Made by a program: the position numbers and the translations under genes. A stretch of 17,170 nt of DNA. Source: Dehalococcoidales bacterium. Its GTDB lineage: Bacteria; Chloroflexota; Dehalococcoidia; Dehalococcoidales; UBA3254. Location of the stretch: contig JAQULX010000015.1 of assembly GCA_028718465.1 (NCBI GenBank), forward strand, positions 1-17,170, in the 5' to 3' direction. Of the stretch, positions 6,693 through 14,515 are shown in pieces (position 1 is the first letter of the stretch; every line of letters begins with the position of its first letter). The notes beneath the pieces were generated by a model that saw only the letters and a list, made by a program, of their open reading frames with translations, was not told where the DNA came from and ran no database searches.

Positions 6693-8105
6693 CTAGAACC
6701 CTTTGATCTTCTGGTCCAGGACTGCTATCTCTGCCTGGCCAATTTTCTTTTTCTGCTGCCGGTACTCTCTGGCGATCCAGAATCCGGCAGTCACCATTCC
6801 CAGGGTATCCGACACCGGCATGGAGATCCAGACTCCGGGCAGACCGAAATAGTGAGACAGGATGAAAAGCGCCGGAACGAAGAAGATAAACTGACGGGCC
6901 AGGGAAAGCACCATGGCGTCTTTTCCCTTCGACAGTCCCTGGAAGGTAGTAACAAAAATGATGGTGGGGCCGATCAGGGCCAGGCTGGAAAAGAAGATCC
7001 GCATCCCCGGTATGGCGATATCGGCCAGGACCGGGTCGGCATCAAATATGCTGACTATCTGCGGAGCGAAAACCTCTAAAAATATGGTGGCTATAAGCAT
7101 GATTACAGCCAGGCTGATAGCTGTCAGTTTGACTGTGCCCCACAGACGGTTCCAGAGCTTGGCCCCCAGGCTGAATCCGATTATCGGCAGCATTCCGTGA
7201 GCGGTGCCGATAATCGGCATAAAAGCCAGATCGCCGATACGCATGGCGATACCCAGAGCTGCCAGCACTACCGAACCGAACCCGGCGGCGACATGATTGA
7301 ATAGAGCAAAGACGATGCCCTCCGTGGTTTCCATCAGCATGGCGGGCAGCCCGACGTGGTATATTTCCTTGATTATTTTAAATTTGGGGATAGAATGGCG
7401 GAAACGGATGCGGTAGGCTGTTTTATCCCCCAGGATATACCAGCCGGCCAGCAAAGCGCTCACGCCTGTAGAACAGGCTGTAGCCAGCGCTGCCCCTCTT
7501 ACTCCCATTTCCGGAAAAATCCACCAGCCGAAGATCAGAAAAGGGTCCAGTATCACATTACATAATTGAGCGATAATAACGAAAATCATTGGACGCACAG
7601 TATCTCCGGAAGCATGGAAAACATTGCGGGTAATCAGCCCGAAAAAGAGTGTCGGCATGGCCCAGCCCAGCATTCTCAGGTACTGCTCACCGAGTTCCAT
7701 GATATCCGGCGTGGCTCCACAGAGAAGCAGTATCTGATGCGGGAAAATATTGGTGACCAGCAGGACCAGGAGGCCGATAACCAGGGAAAGGAAAAAGGTC
7801 TGCCCGGCTACCTGATTAGCCGCTTCAACATTTCTTTCACCGAAATACCGTGATGTGAGAGCATTGACGCCGATTCCGGTCCCCACCCCGACGGCCATAC
7901 AGACAATAAAAAGCGGTAAGACGATGGTTAGCGCTGCGATAGCCTGATAGCCCAGTCTGGCCACCCAGAAAGTATTGACCAGGTTATACAGGGATATGGT
8001 TACCATGGATATAACGGCTGGCAGGCTCAGGCGGAAAAGTAGTTTTCCTATTGGGTCGGTACCAAGTCTCTCTGTGGTCTGATGCAGTTTAGAGGGTTCT
8101 TCCAG
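6693..8105 (-). CDS. MATE family multidrug/cation efflux protein
   Basis: This is an integral membrane exporter of the MATE (MOP) superfamily with about 12 hydrophobic helices. Landmarks are LYNLVNTFWVARLG in helix 1, VGVGTGIGVNALTSRYFGERN, NVFHASGDTVRPM, and a second-half repeat IGTAHGMLPIIGFSLGAK. It should drive drug or metabolite export with a Na+ or H+ gradient; the substrate is not predictable. The first ATG (8006) would remove the conserved amphipathic lead-in PIGKLLFRLSLPAVISM. The frame stays open to a TAA 12 codons or fewer before position 8105, with no ATG, GTG or TTG available. CTG at 8105 has AAGGAG 7 nt upstream, so I take it as the start (470 residues). If a conventional start is required, the gene is 6693-8006 (437 residues). 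Confidence 0.88.
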   Translation of the reverse strand: MEEPSKLHQTTERLGTDPIGKLLFRLSLPAVISMVTISLYNLVNTFWVARLGYQAIAALTIVLPLFIVCMAVGVGTGIGVNALTSRYFGERNVEAANQVAGQTFFLSLVIGLLVLLVTNIFPHQILLLCGATPDIMELGEQYLRMLGWAMPTLFFGLITRNVFHASGDTVRPMIFVIIAQLCNVILDPFLIFGWWIFPEMGVRGAALATACSTGVSALLAGWYILGDKTAYRIRFRHSIPKFKIIKEIYHVGLPAMLMETTEGIVFALFNHVAAGFGSVVLAALGIAMRIGDLAFMPIIGTAHGMLPIIGFSLGAKLWNRLWGTVKLTAISLAVIMLIATIFLEVFAPQIVSIFDADPVLADIAIPGMRIFFSSLALIGPTIIFVTTFQGLSKGKDAMVLSLARQFIFFVPALFILSHYFGLPGVWISMPVSDTLGMVTAGFWIAREYRQQKKKIGQAEIAVLDQKIKGF

Positions 8106-8116
8106 TGTATTGCTCC

Positions 8117-8156
8117 TTGACCTCTCAGTTTACCAATTCAGAGGCTGCAAGGTCAA
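8117..8156 (-). promoter_or_regulatory. Overlapping inverted repeats next to the MATE ribosome site
   Basis: TTGACCT (plus 8117-8123) is inverted as AGGTCAA (8150-8156), and CCTCT (8121-8125) is inverted as AGAGG (8140-8144). The two pairings share bases, so they exclude each other. In the minus-strand RNA they abut the AAGGAG of the MATE gene (8118-8113). This could control translation, or could be chance. Confidence 0.25.
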
Positions 8157-8169
8157 TGGCGGCATACCA

Positions 8170-8883
8170 TTATCCTGCTCTGGGAGCGTTCAGGCCTCCG
8201 AACCTCCTTTGGCGGTGTCTGAAGGCTGCCAGAGCCCGTTCTACCTGTCCGGGCGAGAAGTCAGGCCAGAGGACTCTGGTAAAATACAGTTCGGCATAAG
8301 CCGCCTGCCAGAGCAAAAAATTGCTGATTCGGAGTTCTCCGCCGGTGCGGACCAGCAGGTCTACATCCGGTATTCCGGAGGAATACAGCCGTTCGGCGAA
8401 AGTCTTCTCGGAAATTTCCGGGGTGGGCAATCCCTCTTCGGTCAGCTTGCGGGCGGTATCCACAATTTCACCCCTTCCACCGTAGTTGAACGCAAAACTA
8501 AAGGTCATACGGGTATTGTTTTGCGTCAGTGCGCAGGCTCGCTGGATGGCCTCCTGTACCGTTGTTGAAAGATCGCAGGTGCGGCCCAGATGGCGCATTC
8601 TCACGCCTTCACGGTTGAGTTCGGCAGCTTCCTTTTCGATGTTGTCCACCAGAAGATTGAGGATCCCCTGGACTTCATCTTCAGGACGGTTCCAGTTCTC
8701 TGTAGAGAAGCTATAGACTGTTAAATATTTAATATTATGTTTAAGAATGGTTTGGATTACCGAGCGTATTCGGTTGAATCCAGCCTGATGGCCCGCCATG
8801 CGCGGCAGTCCGCGCCGCTCCGCCCATCTCCCATTCCCATCCATAATAATCGCCACATGGTTTGGTAGGTCCATCATTCTCAC
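8170..8883 (-). CDS. uppS: Isoprenyl transferase (undecaprenyl diphosphate synthase family)
   Basis: This 237-residue cis-prenyltransferase extends farnesyl diphosphate with isopentenyl diphosphate to make the lipid carrier for cell-wall or surface polysaccharide synthesis. The hallmark HVAIIMDGNGRWA is at residues 9-21, with catalytic Asp15. It is followed by the YSFSTENWNRP segment, FNYGGRGEI, and the C-terminal DLLVRTGGELRISNFLLWQ and EL-F pattern. Length is typical (230-250). The start at GTG 8883 is 8 nt after the frr stop; ATG codons at 8877 and 8874 are alternatives, and no strong ribosome site distinguishes them. It ends the rpsB-tsf-pyrH-frr-uppS run. Confidence 0.96.
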   Translation of the reverse strand: MRMMDLPNHVAIIMDGNGRWAERRGLPRMAGHQAGFNRIRSVIQTILKHNIKYLTVYSFSTENWNRPEDEVQGILNLLVDNIEKEAAELNREGVRMRHLGRTCDLSTTVQEAIQRACALTQNNTRMTFSFAFNYGGRGEIVDTARKLTEEGLPTPEISEKTFAERLYSSGIPDVDLLVRTGGELRISNFLLWQAAYAELYFTRVLWPDFSPGQVERALAAFRHRQRRFGGLNAPRAG

Positions 8884-8891
8884 GCTTTTGA

Positions 8892-9452
8892 TTAAACGGA
8901 CATCAGCTCTTTTTCTTTTTCCTGGGCGATTTTTTCCGCAACGGCAATATAGCTGTCCGTCATTTTTTGCAGTTGCTCCTGAAGCCGTCTGGACTCATCC
9001 TGGGATATTTCCTTATTCTTTTCGGCTTTCTTGATTTCTTCAAGAGAATCACGCCTGAGATTGCGTACAGCTACCCGGCGTTCTTCCAGCCTTTTATGAA
9101 CAACTCTGGTAAGCTCCTGGCGGCGTTCTTCGCTGAGTGCCGGGATATTCAGCCGGATCAATCTCCCGTCATTGATCGGGTTCAAACCCAGGTCCGATTT
9201 TTGAATAGCCTGCTCAATGCTGTGCAGGCTTCCCGGGTCCCAGGGCTGGATAACCAGAAGCTTGGCTTCCGGGGTAGAGATACCAGCGATCTGGTTCAAC
9301 GGTGTCATTACGCCGGCATAGTCCACTTTTAGATGCTCAACCAGAGCGGGACTGGCTCTCCCTGTGCGGATCGTGGCCAGTTCCTGTCTCAGACCTTCTG
9401 AAACTGCCTTCATTTTTTTGTCGGCGGTGGATAATATGCTGTTATCTGCCAT
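8892..9452 (-). CDS. frr: Ribosome recycling factor
   Basis: This 186-residue protein splits post-termination ribosomes together with EF-G. The conserved N-terminal helix/loop TIRTGRASPALVEHLKVDYAG, PLNQIAGIS, and the GRLIRLNIPALSEERRQEL signature are all present, and the C-terminal helix rich in Glu/Lys is complete. The length matches the family (about 185). It begins 2 nt after the pyrH stop, and its Shine-Dalgarno GAGGTG is formed by the last codons of pyrH, so translation of the two is coupled. Confidence 0.97.
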   Translation of the reverse strand: MADNSILSTADKKMKAVSEGLRQELATIRTGRASPALVEHLKVDYAGVMTPLNQIAGISTPEAKLLVIQPWDPGSLHSIEQAIQKSDLGLNPINDGRLIRLNIPALSEERRQELTRVVHKRLEERRVAVRNLRRDSLEEIKKAEKNKEISQDESRRLQEQLQKMTDSYIAVAEKIAQEKEKELMSV

Positions 9453-9454
9453 TC

Positions 9455-10240
<786 letters not shown>

Positions 10241-10248
10241 TTACTGCT

Positions 10249-10254
10249 ATTATA
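10249..10254 (-). promoter_or_regulatory. Possible internal -10 element for pyrH-frr-uppS
   Basis: A perfect TATAAT on the minus strand lies 71 bp before the pyrH ATG and just after the tsf hairpin. The -35 position falls within the hairpin sequence and does not match well, so the promoter is only a possibility. Confidence 0.4.
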
Positions 10255-10262
10255 ACATATGG

Positions 10263-10300
10263 TAAGACCGTCATTTCATCAATGTGAAATGACGGTCTTA
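10263..10300 (-). terminator. Perfect 16-bp hairpin after tsf
   Basis: The arms 10263-10278 and 10285-10300 are exact reverse complements around a 6-nt loop (TCAATG). The hairpin starts 18 nt after the tsf stop. On the minus strand no T-run follows it, so it is not a standard intrinsic terminator. It could be a partial terminator, a processing or stability element separating rpsB-tsf from pyrH-frr-uppS, or a Rho-independent site of a non-canonical kind. Confidence 0.5.
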
Positions 10301-10318
10301 ATGATTTTTGTATTTGTG

Positions 10319-10822
10319 CTATTTGCCCAGTTCGAATCTGGCAAAACGGCTTATGACTATATTTTCACCGGTCTTGGCGATAAGCTCGGTAACAAGGTCC
10401 TGGACCGTCCTGGTAGGATCCTTGATGTAAGGTTGAAGTAAAAGGCAGGCATTCTGAAAATCGATCGCAGCGCCGGTAGGGCATTCATCTTTCGAAACAA
10501 ATTCGGGTTCCATGGCAGCTACTTGCATGGCTATATTGTGTGCCATCTCCTGGAACTCCGCGGTGCGGGCAACGAAGTCGGTTTCGCAATTTATCTCCAC
10601 CAGCGCACCAATGCGTCCGGCGGAATGGATGTAGGATGTCACCAGCCCTTGTTTGGCTGCGCGCCCGGCACTTTTCTGGGCTTTAACCAGACCCTGTTTT
10701 TGCAAGATTTCCAGAGCTTTGGTTTTGTCCCCATTGGTCTCTTTCAGAGCGTTCCGGCAGTCCATGATACCGGCGCCAGACTCTTCTCTTAACTTCTTGA
10801 TCTCTTCAGTAGTTATTTCCAA
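10319..10822 (-). CDS. tsf: Elongation factor Ts, short form
   Basis: This guanine nucleotide exchange factor for EF-Tu has 167 residues from the start chosen. The N-terminal domain is complete (KKLREESGAGIMDCRNAL), and the exchange motif TDFVAR is at residues 81-86. The second half of the dimerisation domain found in the roughly 280-residue E. coli protein is absent; after NIAMQVAAMEPEFVS the protein goes quickly to the terminal QDLVTELIAKTGENI helix. Such short EF-Ts proteins are normal in several phyla including Chloroflexota. The start is TTG at 10822, because GGGGG lies 5 nt before it; a TTG at 10834 is in frame but has no ribosome site. It lies 17 nt after rpsB. Confidence 0.95.
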   Translation of the reverse strand: MEITTEEIKKLREESGAGIMDCRNALKETNGDKTKALEILQKQGLVKAQKSAGRAAKQGLVTSYIHSAGRIGALVEINCETDFVARTAEFQEMAHNIAMQVAAMEPEFVSKDECPTGAAIDFQNACLLLQPYIKDPTRTVQDLVTELIAKTGENIVISRFARFELGK

Positions 10823-10839
10823 ATTTTCCCCCAATTATT

Positions 10840-11643
10840 TTATTCGTCAGGATTCAGGTCTTCCGATTCTTCCAGTAAAGCCGGATATGTTGCCTCGGGA
10901 GCCGTCGGAGCGCCCTCCTCGGTAGCCGCTGCTGCTTCTTCTTTGGGTACGATCACCTGGACGCCCTTGCCCTCGATAACAGCGTCAGCGATCCTGGAGC
11001 AGATGAGCTTCACTGCACGGATGGCATCATCATTGGCCGGGATAATCATATCCAGGTCATCCGGATTGCAGTTAGTATCGCAAATGCCCACAACCGGTAT
11101 ATCTACCCTTTTGGCTTCCAGTAAAGCAATGTTGTCTTTAGTGGTGTCTACGATAAACATAACGCTGGGCAGTTTAGTCATTTCCTTGATGCCGCCCAGT
11201 TGCCGGTTAAGGCGCACGATTTCTTCATCCAGCTTGGAGGCTTCCTTCTTGGGTAACCGGTTAAATTCTCCCTTGGCTTTCTGGTCTTCCAACCGGACCA
11301 GGTAGTCAATTCGGGATTGAATAGTGCTGAAGTTGGTAAGAGTGCCGCCCAGCCAGCGCTGGTTGACATAATACATACCGCAGCGCTTGGCTTCGGTCTC
11401 GATCGATTCCTGAGCCTGCTTTTTGGTTCCCACGAATAGAATCGTGCCGCCGTCAGCGACGATCTCTTTCACGAACTCCTGAGCTTTCATCAGTAATTTG
11501 ACTGTCTGCTCCAGGTCTATAATATGTATGCCGTTGCGTTTGGTGAAGATGTATTTCTTCATTCTGGGATGCCAGCCGCTGGCCTGATGCCCGAAATGGG
11601 CTCCGGCCTCTAGTAATTGTTTAATTGAACTTGTATCTGCCAA
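10840..11643 (-). CDS. rpsB: 30S ribosomal protein S2
   Basis: This 267-residue ribosomal protein has all the S2 landmarks: [57 protein letters not shown], and [19 protein letters not shown] followed by [10 protein letters not shown]. The C-terminal tail of about 35 residues is acidic and Ala/Pro-rich, as often seen. The start is TTG at 11643 with GAGGGG 7 nt upstream; no nearby ATG fits. It is the first gene of the operon rpsB-tsf-(hairpin)-pyrH-frr-uppS, with its own promoter upstream. Confidence 0.97.
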   Translation of the reverse strand: MADTSSIKQLLEAGAHFGHQASGWHPRMKKYIFTKRNGIHIIDLEQTVKLLMKAQEFVKEIVADGGTILFVGTKKQAQESIETEAKRCGMYYVNQRWLGGTLTNFSTIQSRIDYLVRLEDQKAKGEFNRLPKKEASKLDEEIVRLNRQLGGIKEMTKLPSVMFIVDTTKDNIALLEAKRVDIPVVGICDTNCNPDDLDMIIPANDDAIRAVKLICSRIADAVIEGKGVQVIVPKEEAAAATEEGAPTAPEATYPALLEESEDLNPDE

Positions 11644-11694
11644 TAACTTACCCCTCTTTCCAGGTATTCGGTATATTTGATCGACTAAGAGAAT

Positions 11695-11723
11695 AGTATA
11701 ACATAGTCCTGCTGTTCCGGCAA
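11695..11723 (-). promoter_or_regulatory. rpsB operon promoter
   Basis: The -35 TTGCCG (11723-11718), a 17-bp spacer and the -10 TATACT (11700-11695) on the minus strand give a good sigma-70-type promoter. The leader before the rpsB TTG would be about 45 nt. Confidence 0.65.
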
Positions 11724-11731
11724 GAAAAAAA

Positions 11732-11745
11732 TTTAGTGTACTAAA
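11732..11745. promoter_or_regulatory. TTTAGT-GT-ACTAAA palindrome
   Basis: Perfect 6-bp arms with a 2-bp centre lie 9 bp upstream of the rpsB -35 element. The spot suits an operator, but the base composition is AT-rich and a chance palindrome is possible. Confidence 0.3.
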
Positions 11746-11806
11746 ATATACGATACAAAATGATATTTATGCTTACCGTTATAGCCTGACTATATGGTAA
11801 ATTCCG

Positions 11807-11837
11807 TTGGACTTGTGCCGCTGGAAAGGGGTATAAT
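11807..11837 (+). promoter_or_regulatory. Promoter leading to the attenuator-like leader and SWIM gene
   Basis: A perfect -10 TATAAT (11832-11837) is preceded by TTGGAC (11807-11812) at 19 bp, which is longer than ideal. Transcription would begin near 11844, 25 nt before the short open frame. Confidence 0.5.
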
Positions 11838-11868
11838 AGAGTATCAAGCTTGAGGAGTGAATACCGCC

Positions 11869-11907
11869 ATGCTGATATTTATTTCCAATTTGGGGTTATT
11901 AATTTAA
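11869..11907 (+). CDS. Putative 12-residue leader peptide
   Basis: The short frame reads MLIFISNLGLLI and stops at TAA (11905-11907). It is preceded by GAGGAG with 11-nt spacing. It lies between a promoter and an intrinsic terminator whose left arm overlaps the stop codon, so a ribosome at the end of this frame would cover that arm. Eight of twelve residues are Leu, Ile or Phe. No homology claim is possible for so short a peptide; translation is inferred only from position and the ribosome site. Confidence 0.4.
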   Translation: MLIFISNLGLLI

Positions 11908-11937
11908 GCACTGCGATATGGCATCGCAGTGCTTTTT
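11906..11937 (+). terminator. Intrinsic terminator in the SWIM gene leader (possible attenuator)
   Basis: AAGCACTGCGAT (11906-11917) and ATCGCAGTGCTT (11923-11934) form a perfect 12-bp stem with a 5-nt loop, followed by T to 11937. It lies 26 nt before the SWIM start codon and after the putative leader peptide. The stretch from about 11844 to 11937 could alternatively be a free-standing RNA of about 94 nt. Confidence 0.8.
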
Positions 11938-11962
11938 GAATTTTATTGAGGAGGTAAGTGAG

Positions 11963-12229
11963 ATGCAGTCAAGTTTGATTGGAAAGATCGAGAAAGCTCG
12001 CCGGTACGCTCAGGAGACCGACCGTATTACCTTCACTGAGTTCACTGTGAAATTTAGAGGTGAACATAATATATATACTACCAGTCTGAAAGAAGGGAAA
12101 TGGAGTTGCACTTGCTCCTTTTTCTCTACCTGGAGAACTTGCAGTCATAGTATGGCGTTAGAAAAGATCCTGGGCGACATGCTGCCTGCGGACGCCCTGA
12201 GCAGTTCTCACATCAACATAATCCCATAG
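11963..12229 (+). CDS. Small SWIM zinc-finger protein
   Basis: This 88-residue protein contains a SWIM motif CxCx(n)CxH: CTC at residues 49-51 and CSH at about 60-62, within WSCTCSFFSTWRTCSHSMALEKIL. SWIM domains bind zinc and contact DNA or protein; most of their hosts are much larger (SWI/SNF ATPases, transposases), while stand-alone versions are poorly characterised. The N-terminal part (KIEKARRYAQETDRITFTEFTVKFRG) is the usual lead-in to the finger. The start is ATG at 11963, with GAGGAGG 8 nt upstream; an in-frame ATG at 11918 lies inside the terminator loop and is rejected. Its leader carries a terminator, suggesting regulated readthrough. The function is unknown. Confidence 0.85.
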   Translation: MQSSLIGKIEKARRYAQETDRITFTEFTVKFRGEHNIYTTSLKEGKWSCTCSFFSTWRTCSHSMALEKILGDMLPADALSSSHINIIP

Positions 12230-12239
12230 GGTGCTGAAG

Positions 12240-12292
12240 AAAAATACAAGAGATATATCGCCGCAATTTAACTATTGCCGGTATATCTCTTG
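12240..12292 (-). terminator. Terminator of folC overlapping its last codons
   Basis: CAAGAGATATA (12247-12257) and TATATCTCTTG (12282-12292) are exact inverted repeats, with further interrupted pairing inside. On the minus strand the hairpin is followed by TATTTTTCTT. One arm lies in the final codons of folC (stop at 12270-12268). It may also limit readthrough from the convergent SWIM gene. Confidence 0.6.
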
Positions 12293-13599
12293 ATGCATTT
12301 TATGGCCTCACCCGCCACAAACAGCGACCCCGTAACACAGACCAGGTCTTCTTTCCCCGCCAGCGATTTTGCCTCAATTAAAGCCTGTTGAATAGTCCCT
12401 GCAACTCGCGCTTTGATCCCGTACCTGATAAACTCCTGCGCCAGCGCTTCAGGTGGGGTTGATCTGGGATTATCAGCCCTGGTAGCGATAACTTCACTGA
12501 ATAACGGGGCCAGCTCTTTAATCAGCCCGGAAACGTCCTTGTCATTAGAGACCCCGATTACCAGGATTGCCCGGACGGGCTTAAAATAATGCTCCAGAGC
12601 TTCTTTTAATCTGCGGGCGCCTCCCGGATTATGTGCTCCGTCGATAATAGTCAGGGGCTGCCGGCTGACGATCTGCATCCGTCCGGGGAAATCCACTCCG
12701 GCCAGTCCCTTCAGTATTGCTCCTTTGCTGATAGGGTACCCTCTTTCTACCAGGACTTCCAGCGCGGCCACCGCTGCCGCAGCATTATCCATCTGAAAAT
12801 CTCCCAGTAGAGGGATGGAGACCCGGTAATTGTCCAGCCGCCCTTTGATCTCCAGTTCCTGGCGTTCCTGGTCATGATAGAGGCTTCTTCGTGTTACCTC
12901 CCGGGCGATCCTGATCAGCTTCACTTTTTTGTCCAGACAGGTCTGCCGGATGACTGCCTCCGCTTCTTCCATTTGAGGGTGGGAAACTACCGTGCAGCCG
13001 GGCTTGATGATGCCGCATTTTTCGCCGGCAATCTGGGTCAGGGTATTTCCCAGGACTTCAGTGTGGTCGTAATTTATTGAGGTCAGCAGGCAGACTTCCG
13101 GCGAAATAACGTTAGTAGCGTCGAAACGGCCTCCCATCCCGACTTCCATAACCTGGAATTCACAACCTCTCTCTGCAAAATATGTAAGGCCTAGAATGGT
13201 CAATATCTCGAATACCGTCAAACGTCCGTAGGCTGCCTCCCGGTTAACGGCCTCGATTACGGGTCGAAGGCGGGTCATAGCATCTGCTACTTCGGCTTCC
13301 GTGATTATCCTGCTATTTACCGCAATTCTTTCCCGCATGGTTATAAGATGTGGCGAAGTATATAGTCCGGTACTGTATCCTGCGGCAGTCAGAACTGAGG
13401 CCAGCAGCACCGCCGTGCTGCCCTTGCCGTTAGTGCCGGTGATATGCAGAGATCTGGCTTTTAAATTCGGATTACCGGTCAATTCCAGGACCTGAAAGAC
13501 TCTCCGCAGATCATAATTAGCCTGGGCATGGGGTACCCGGGGTACTGCCTCGTAATTGGTATGACCGAAGATATAATTGACTGCTTCCGTATAGTCCAT
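12268..13599 (-). CDS. folC: Bifunctional folylpolyglutamate synthase / dihydrofolate synthase
   Basis: This 443-residue Mur-ligase-superfamily enzyme adds glutamate to folates and may also make dihydrofolate from dihydropteroate. The ATP-binding P-loop GTNGKGST is at about residues 55-62. It is followed by YTSPHLITMRERI, EVGMGGRFDATN, SINYDHTEVLGNTL with IAGEKCGIIKPG, and in the C-terminal domain FPGRMQI, IIDGAHNPGG and ATRADNPRS. These are all characteristic FolC segments. The length is normal (about 430). The start is ATG at 13599 with GAGGG about 5 nt upstream; an in-frame ATG at 13611 is an alternative adding four residues. It is divergent from pyrF across about 87 bp. Confidence 0.95.
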   Translation of the reverse strand: MDYTEAVNYIFGHTNYEAVPRVPHAQANYDLRRVFQVLELTGNPNLKARSLHITGTNGKGSTAVLLASVLTAAGYSTGLYTSPHLITMRERIAVNSRIITEAEVADAMTRLRPVIEAVNREAAYGRLTVFEILTILGLTYFAERGCEFQVMEVGMGGRFDATNVISPEVCLLTSINYDHTEVLGNTLTQIAGEKCGIIKPGCTVVSHPQMEEAEAVIRQTCLDKKVKLIRIAREVTRRSLYHDQERQELEIKGRLDNYRVSIPLLGDFQMDNAAAAVAALEVLVERGYPISKGAILKGLAGVDFPGRMQIVSRQPLTIIDGAHNPGGARRLKEALEHYFKPVRAILVIGVSNDKDVSGLIKELAPLFSEVIATRADNPRSTPPEALAQEFIRYGIKARVAGTIQQALIEAKSLAGKEDLVCVTGSLFVAGEAIKCIKRYTGNS

Positions 13600-13619
13600 A
13601 GTTACCCTCATTCTATCAC

Positions 13620-13648
13620 TTGACGCACAGCAACCGCCAATGTATCAT
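13620..13648 (+). promoter_or_regulatory. pyrF promoter
   Basis: TTGACG (13620-13625), a 17-bp spacer and TATCAT (13643-13648) form a good sigma-70-type promoter with a predicted leader of about 32 nt. It lies in the short gap between folC and pyrF. Confidence 0.6.
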
Positions 13649-13686
13649 CAGCTTAAAGCAGTCCATCGAAGGACCCGGAGGTATTC

Positions 13687-14511
13687 ATGAGTTTCTTGGA
13701 AAAGCTGCAAAAGGCGGCACGGAAGAATCAGAGCCTGGTCTGCATCGGCCTGGACCCGGACCCCAAACTGATGCCTGAGGGGACCGGAGTCAGCGAGTTT
13801 AACAGGGCCATTATCGAGGCTACATCTGACCTGGTTTGTGCCTATAAGCCCAATTTCGCTTTCTACGAGGCATTAGGGCATGCGGGGATGGAAGCCCTGG
13901 AACGTACCTTAAAAAGTATCCCCTCCGACGTCCCGGTTATTGCAGATGCCAAGCGGGGAGATATCGGGAATACCTCTAAAGCCTATGCGAGAGCGGTATT
14001 CGATGTTCTGGGCTTCGATGCTGTCACCGTTAATCCGTACCTGGGTTTCGATGCTATCGATCCCTTTCTCCAGTATAAAGAAAAGGGGACCATCCTTCTT
14101 TGCCGTACCTCGAACGCCGGCGCCGGATATTTTCAATCACTGCGCTGTGAAACTCCCCAGGGCCTCCGCCCGCTGTACGAGATCGTTGCAGGCAAGGCCC
14201 AACAGTGGAACACTTACGGCAATATCGGTCTGGTTGTCGGTGCCACCTATCCGGAAGAATTGAAAACGATACGCTGCCAGCACCCGGACATGCCGATCTT
14301 GATTCCCGGGGTCGGAGCGCAGGGTGGGGATGTGGCCTTGACTGTTAAATATGGAGTCAGCCCGCAGGGTGATCTGGCTATTATCAACTCTTCCCGCCAG
14401 ATTCTCTATGCTTCCAGGGAAGCGGACTTTGCCGAAGCCGCCCGCCTGGCCGCTTCGGCTTTACGGGATGAGATCAACCGGCATCGAACAGGAAACATGG
14501 AAAAGCAGTAA
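13687..14511 (+). CDS. pyrF: Orotidine 5'-phosphate decarboxylase, type 2
   Basis: This 274-residue TIM-barrel enzyme converts OMP to UMP, the last step of de novo UMP synthesis. The catalytic motif DAKRGDIG is at residues 87-94 (Lys89 and Asp92 essential in the family), preceded by CIGLDPDPKLMP and AYKPNFAFYE. PGVGAQGGD and INSSRQILYAS provide the phosphate-binding end. The length and the insertion pattern fit the longer type 2 group found in actinobacteria, Chloroflexota and others, rather than the roughly 230-residue E. coli form. GGAGG lies 5 nt before the ATG. UMP made here is the substrate of PyrH, encoded about 4 kb away. The DUF951 gene follows after 4 nt. Confidence 0.96.
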   Translation: MSFLEKLQKAARKNQSLVCIGLDPDPKLMPEGTGVSEFNRAIIEATSDLVCAYKPNFAFYEALGHAGMEALERTLKSIPSDVPVIADAKRGDIGNTSKAYARAVFDVLGFDAVTVNPYLGFDAIDPFLQYKEKGTILLCRTSNAGAGYFQSLRCETPQGLRPLYEIVAGKAQQWNTYGNIGLVVGATYPEELKTIRCQHPDMPILIPGVGAQGGDVALTVKYGVSPQGDLAIINSSRQILYASREADFAEAARLAASALRDEINRHRTGNMEKQ

Positions 14512-14515
14512 ATTG

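Larger units (their letters stand above)
11644..11962. other. Divergent control region between rpsB and the SWIM gene
   Basis: Apart from one 12-codon frame, this 319-bp stretch has no gene. It holds the rpsB promoter (minus), an AT-rich segment with a TTTAGT/ACTAAA palindrome, a plus-strand promoter, the short open frame, and an intrinsic terminator before the ribosome site of the SWIM gene. Confidence 0.7.
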
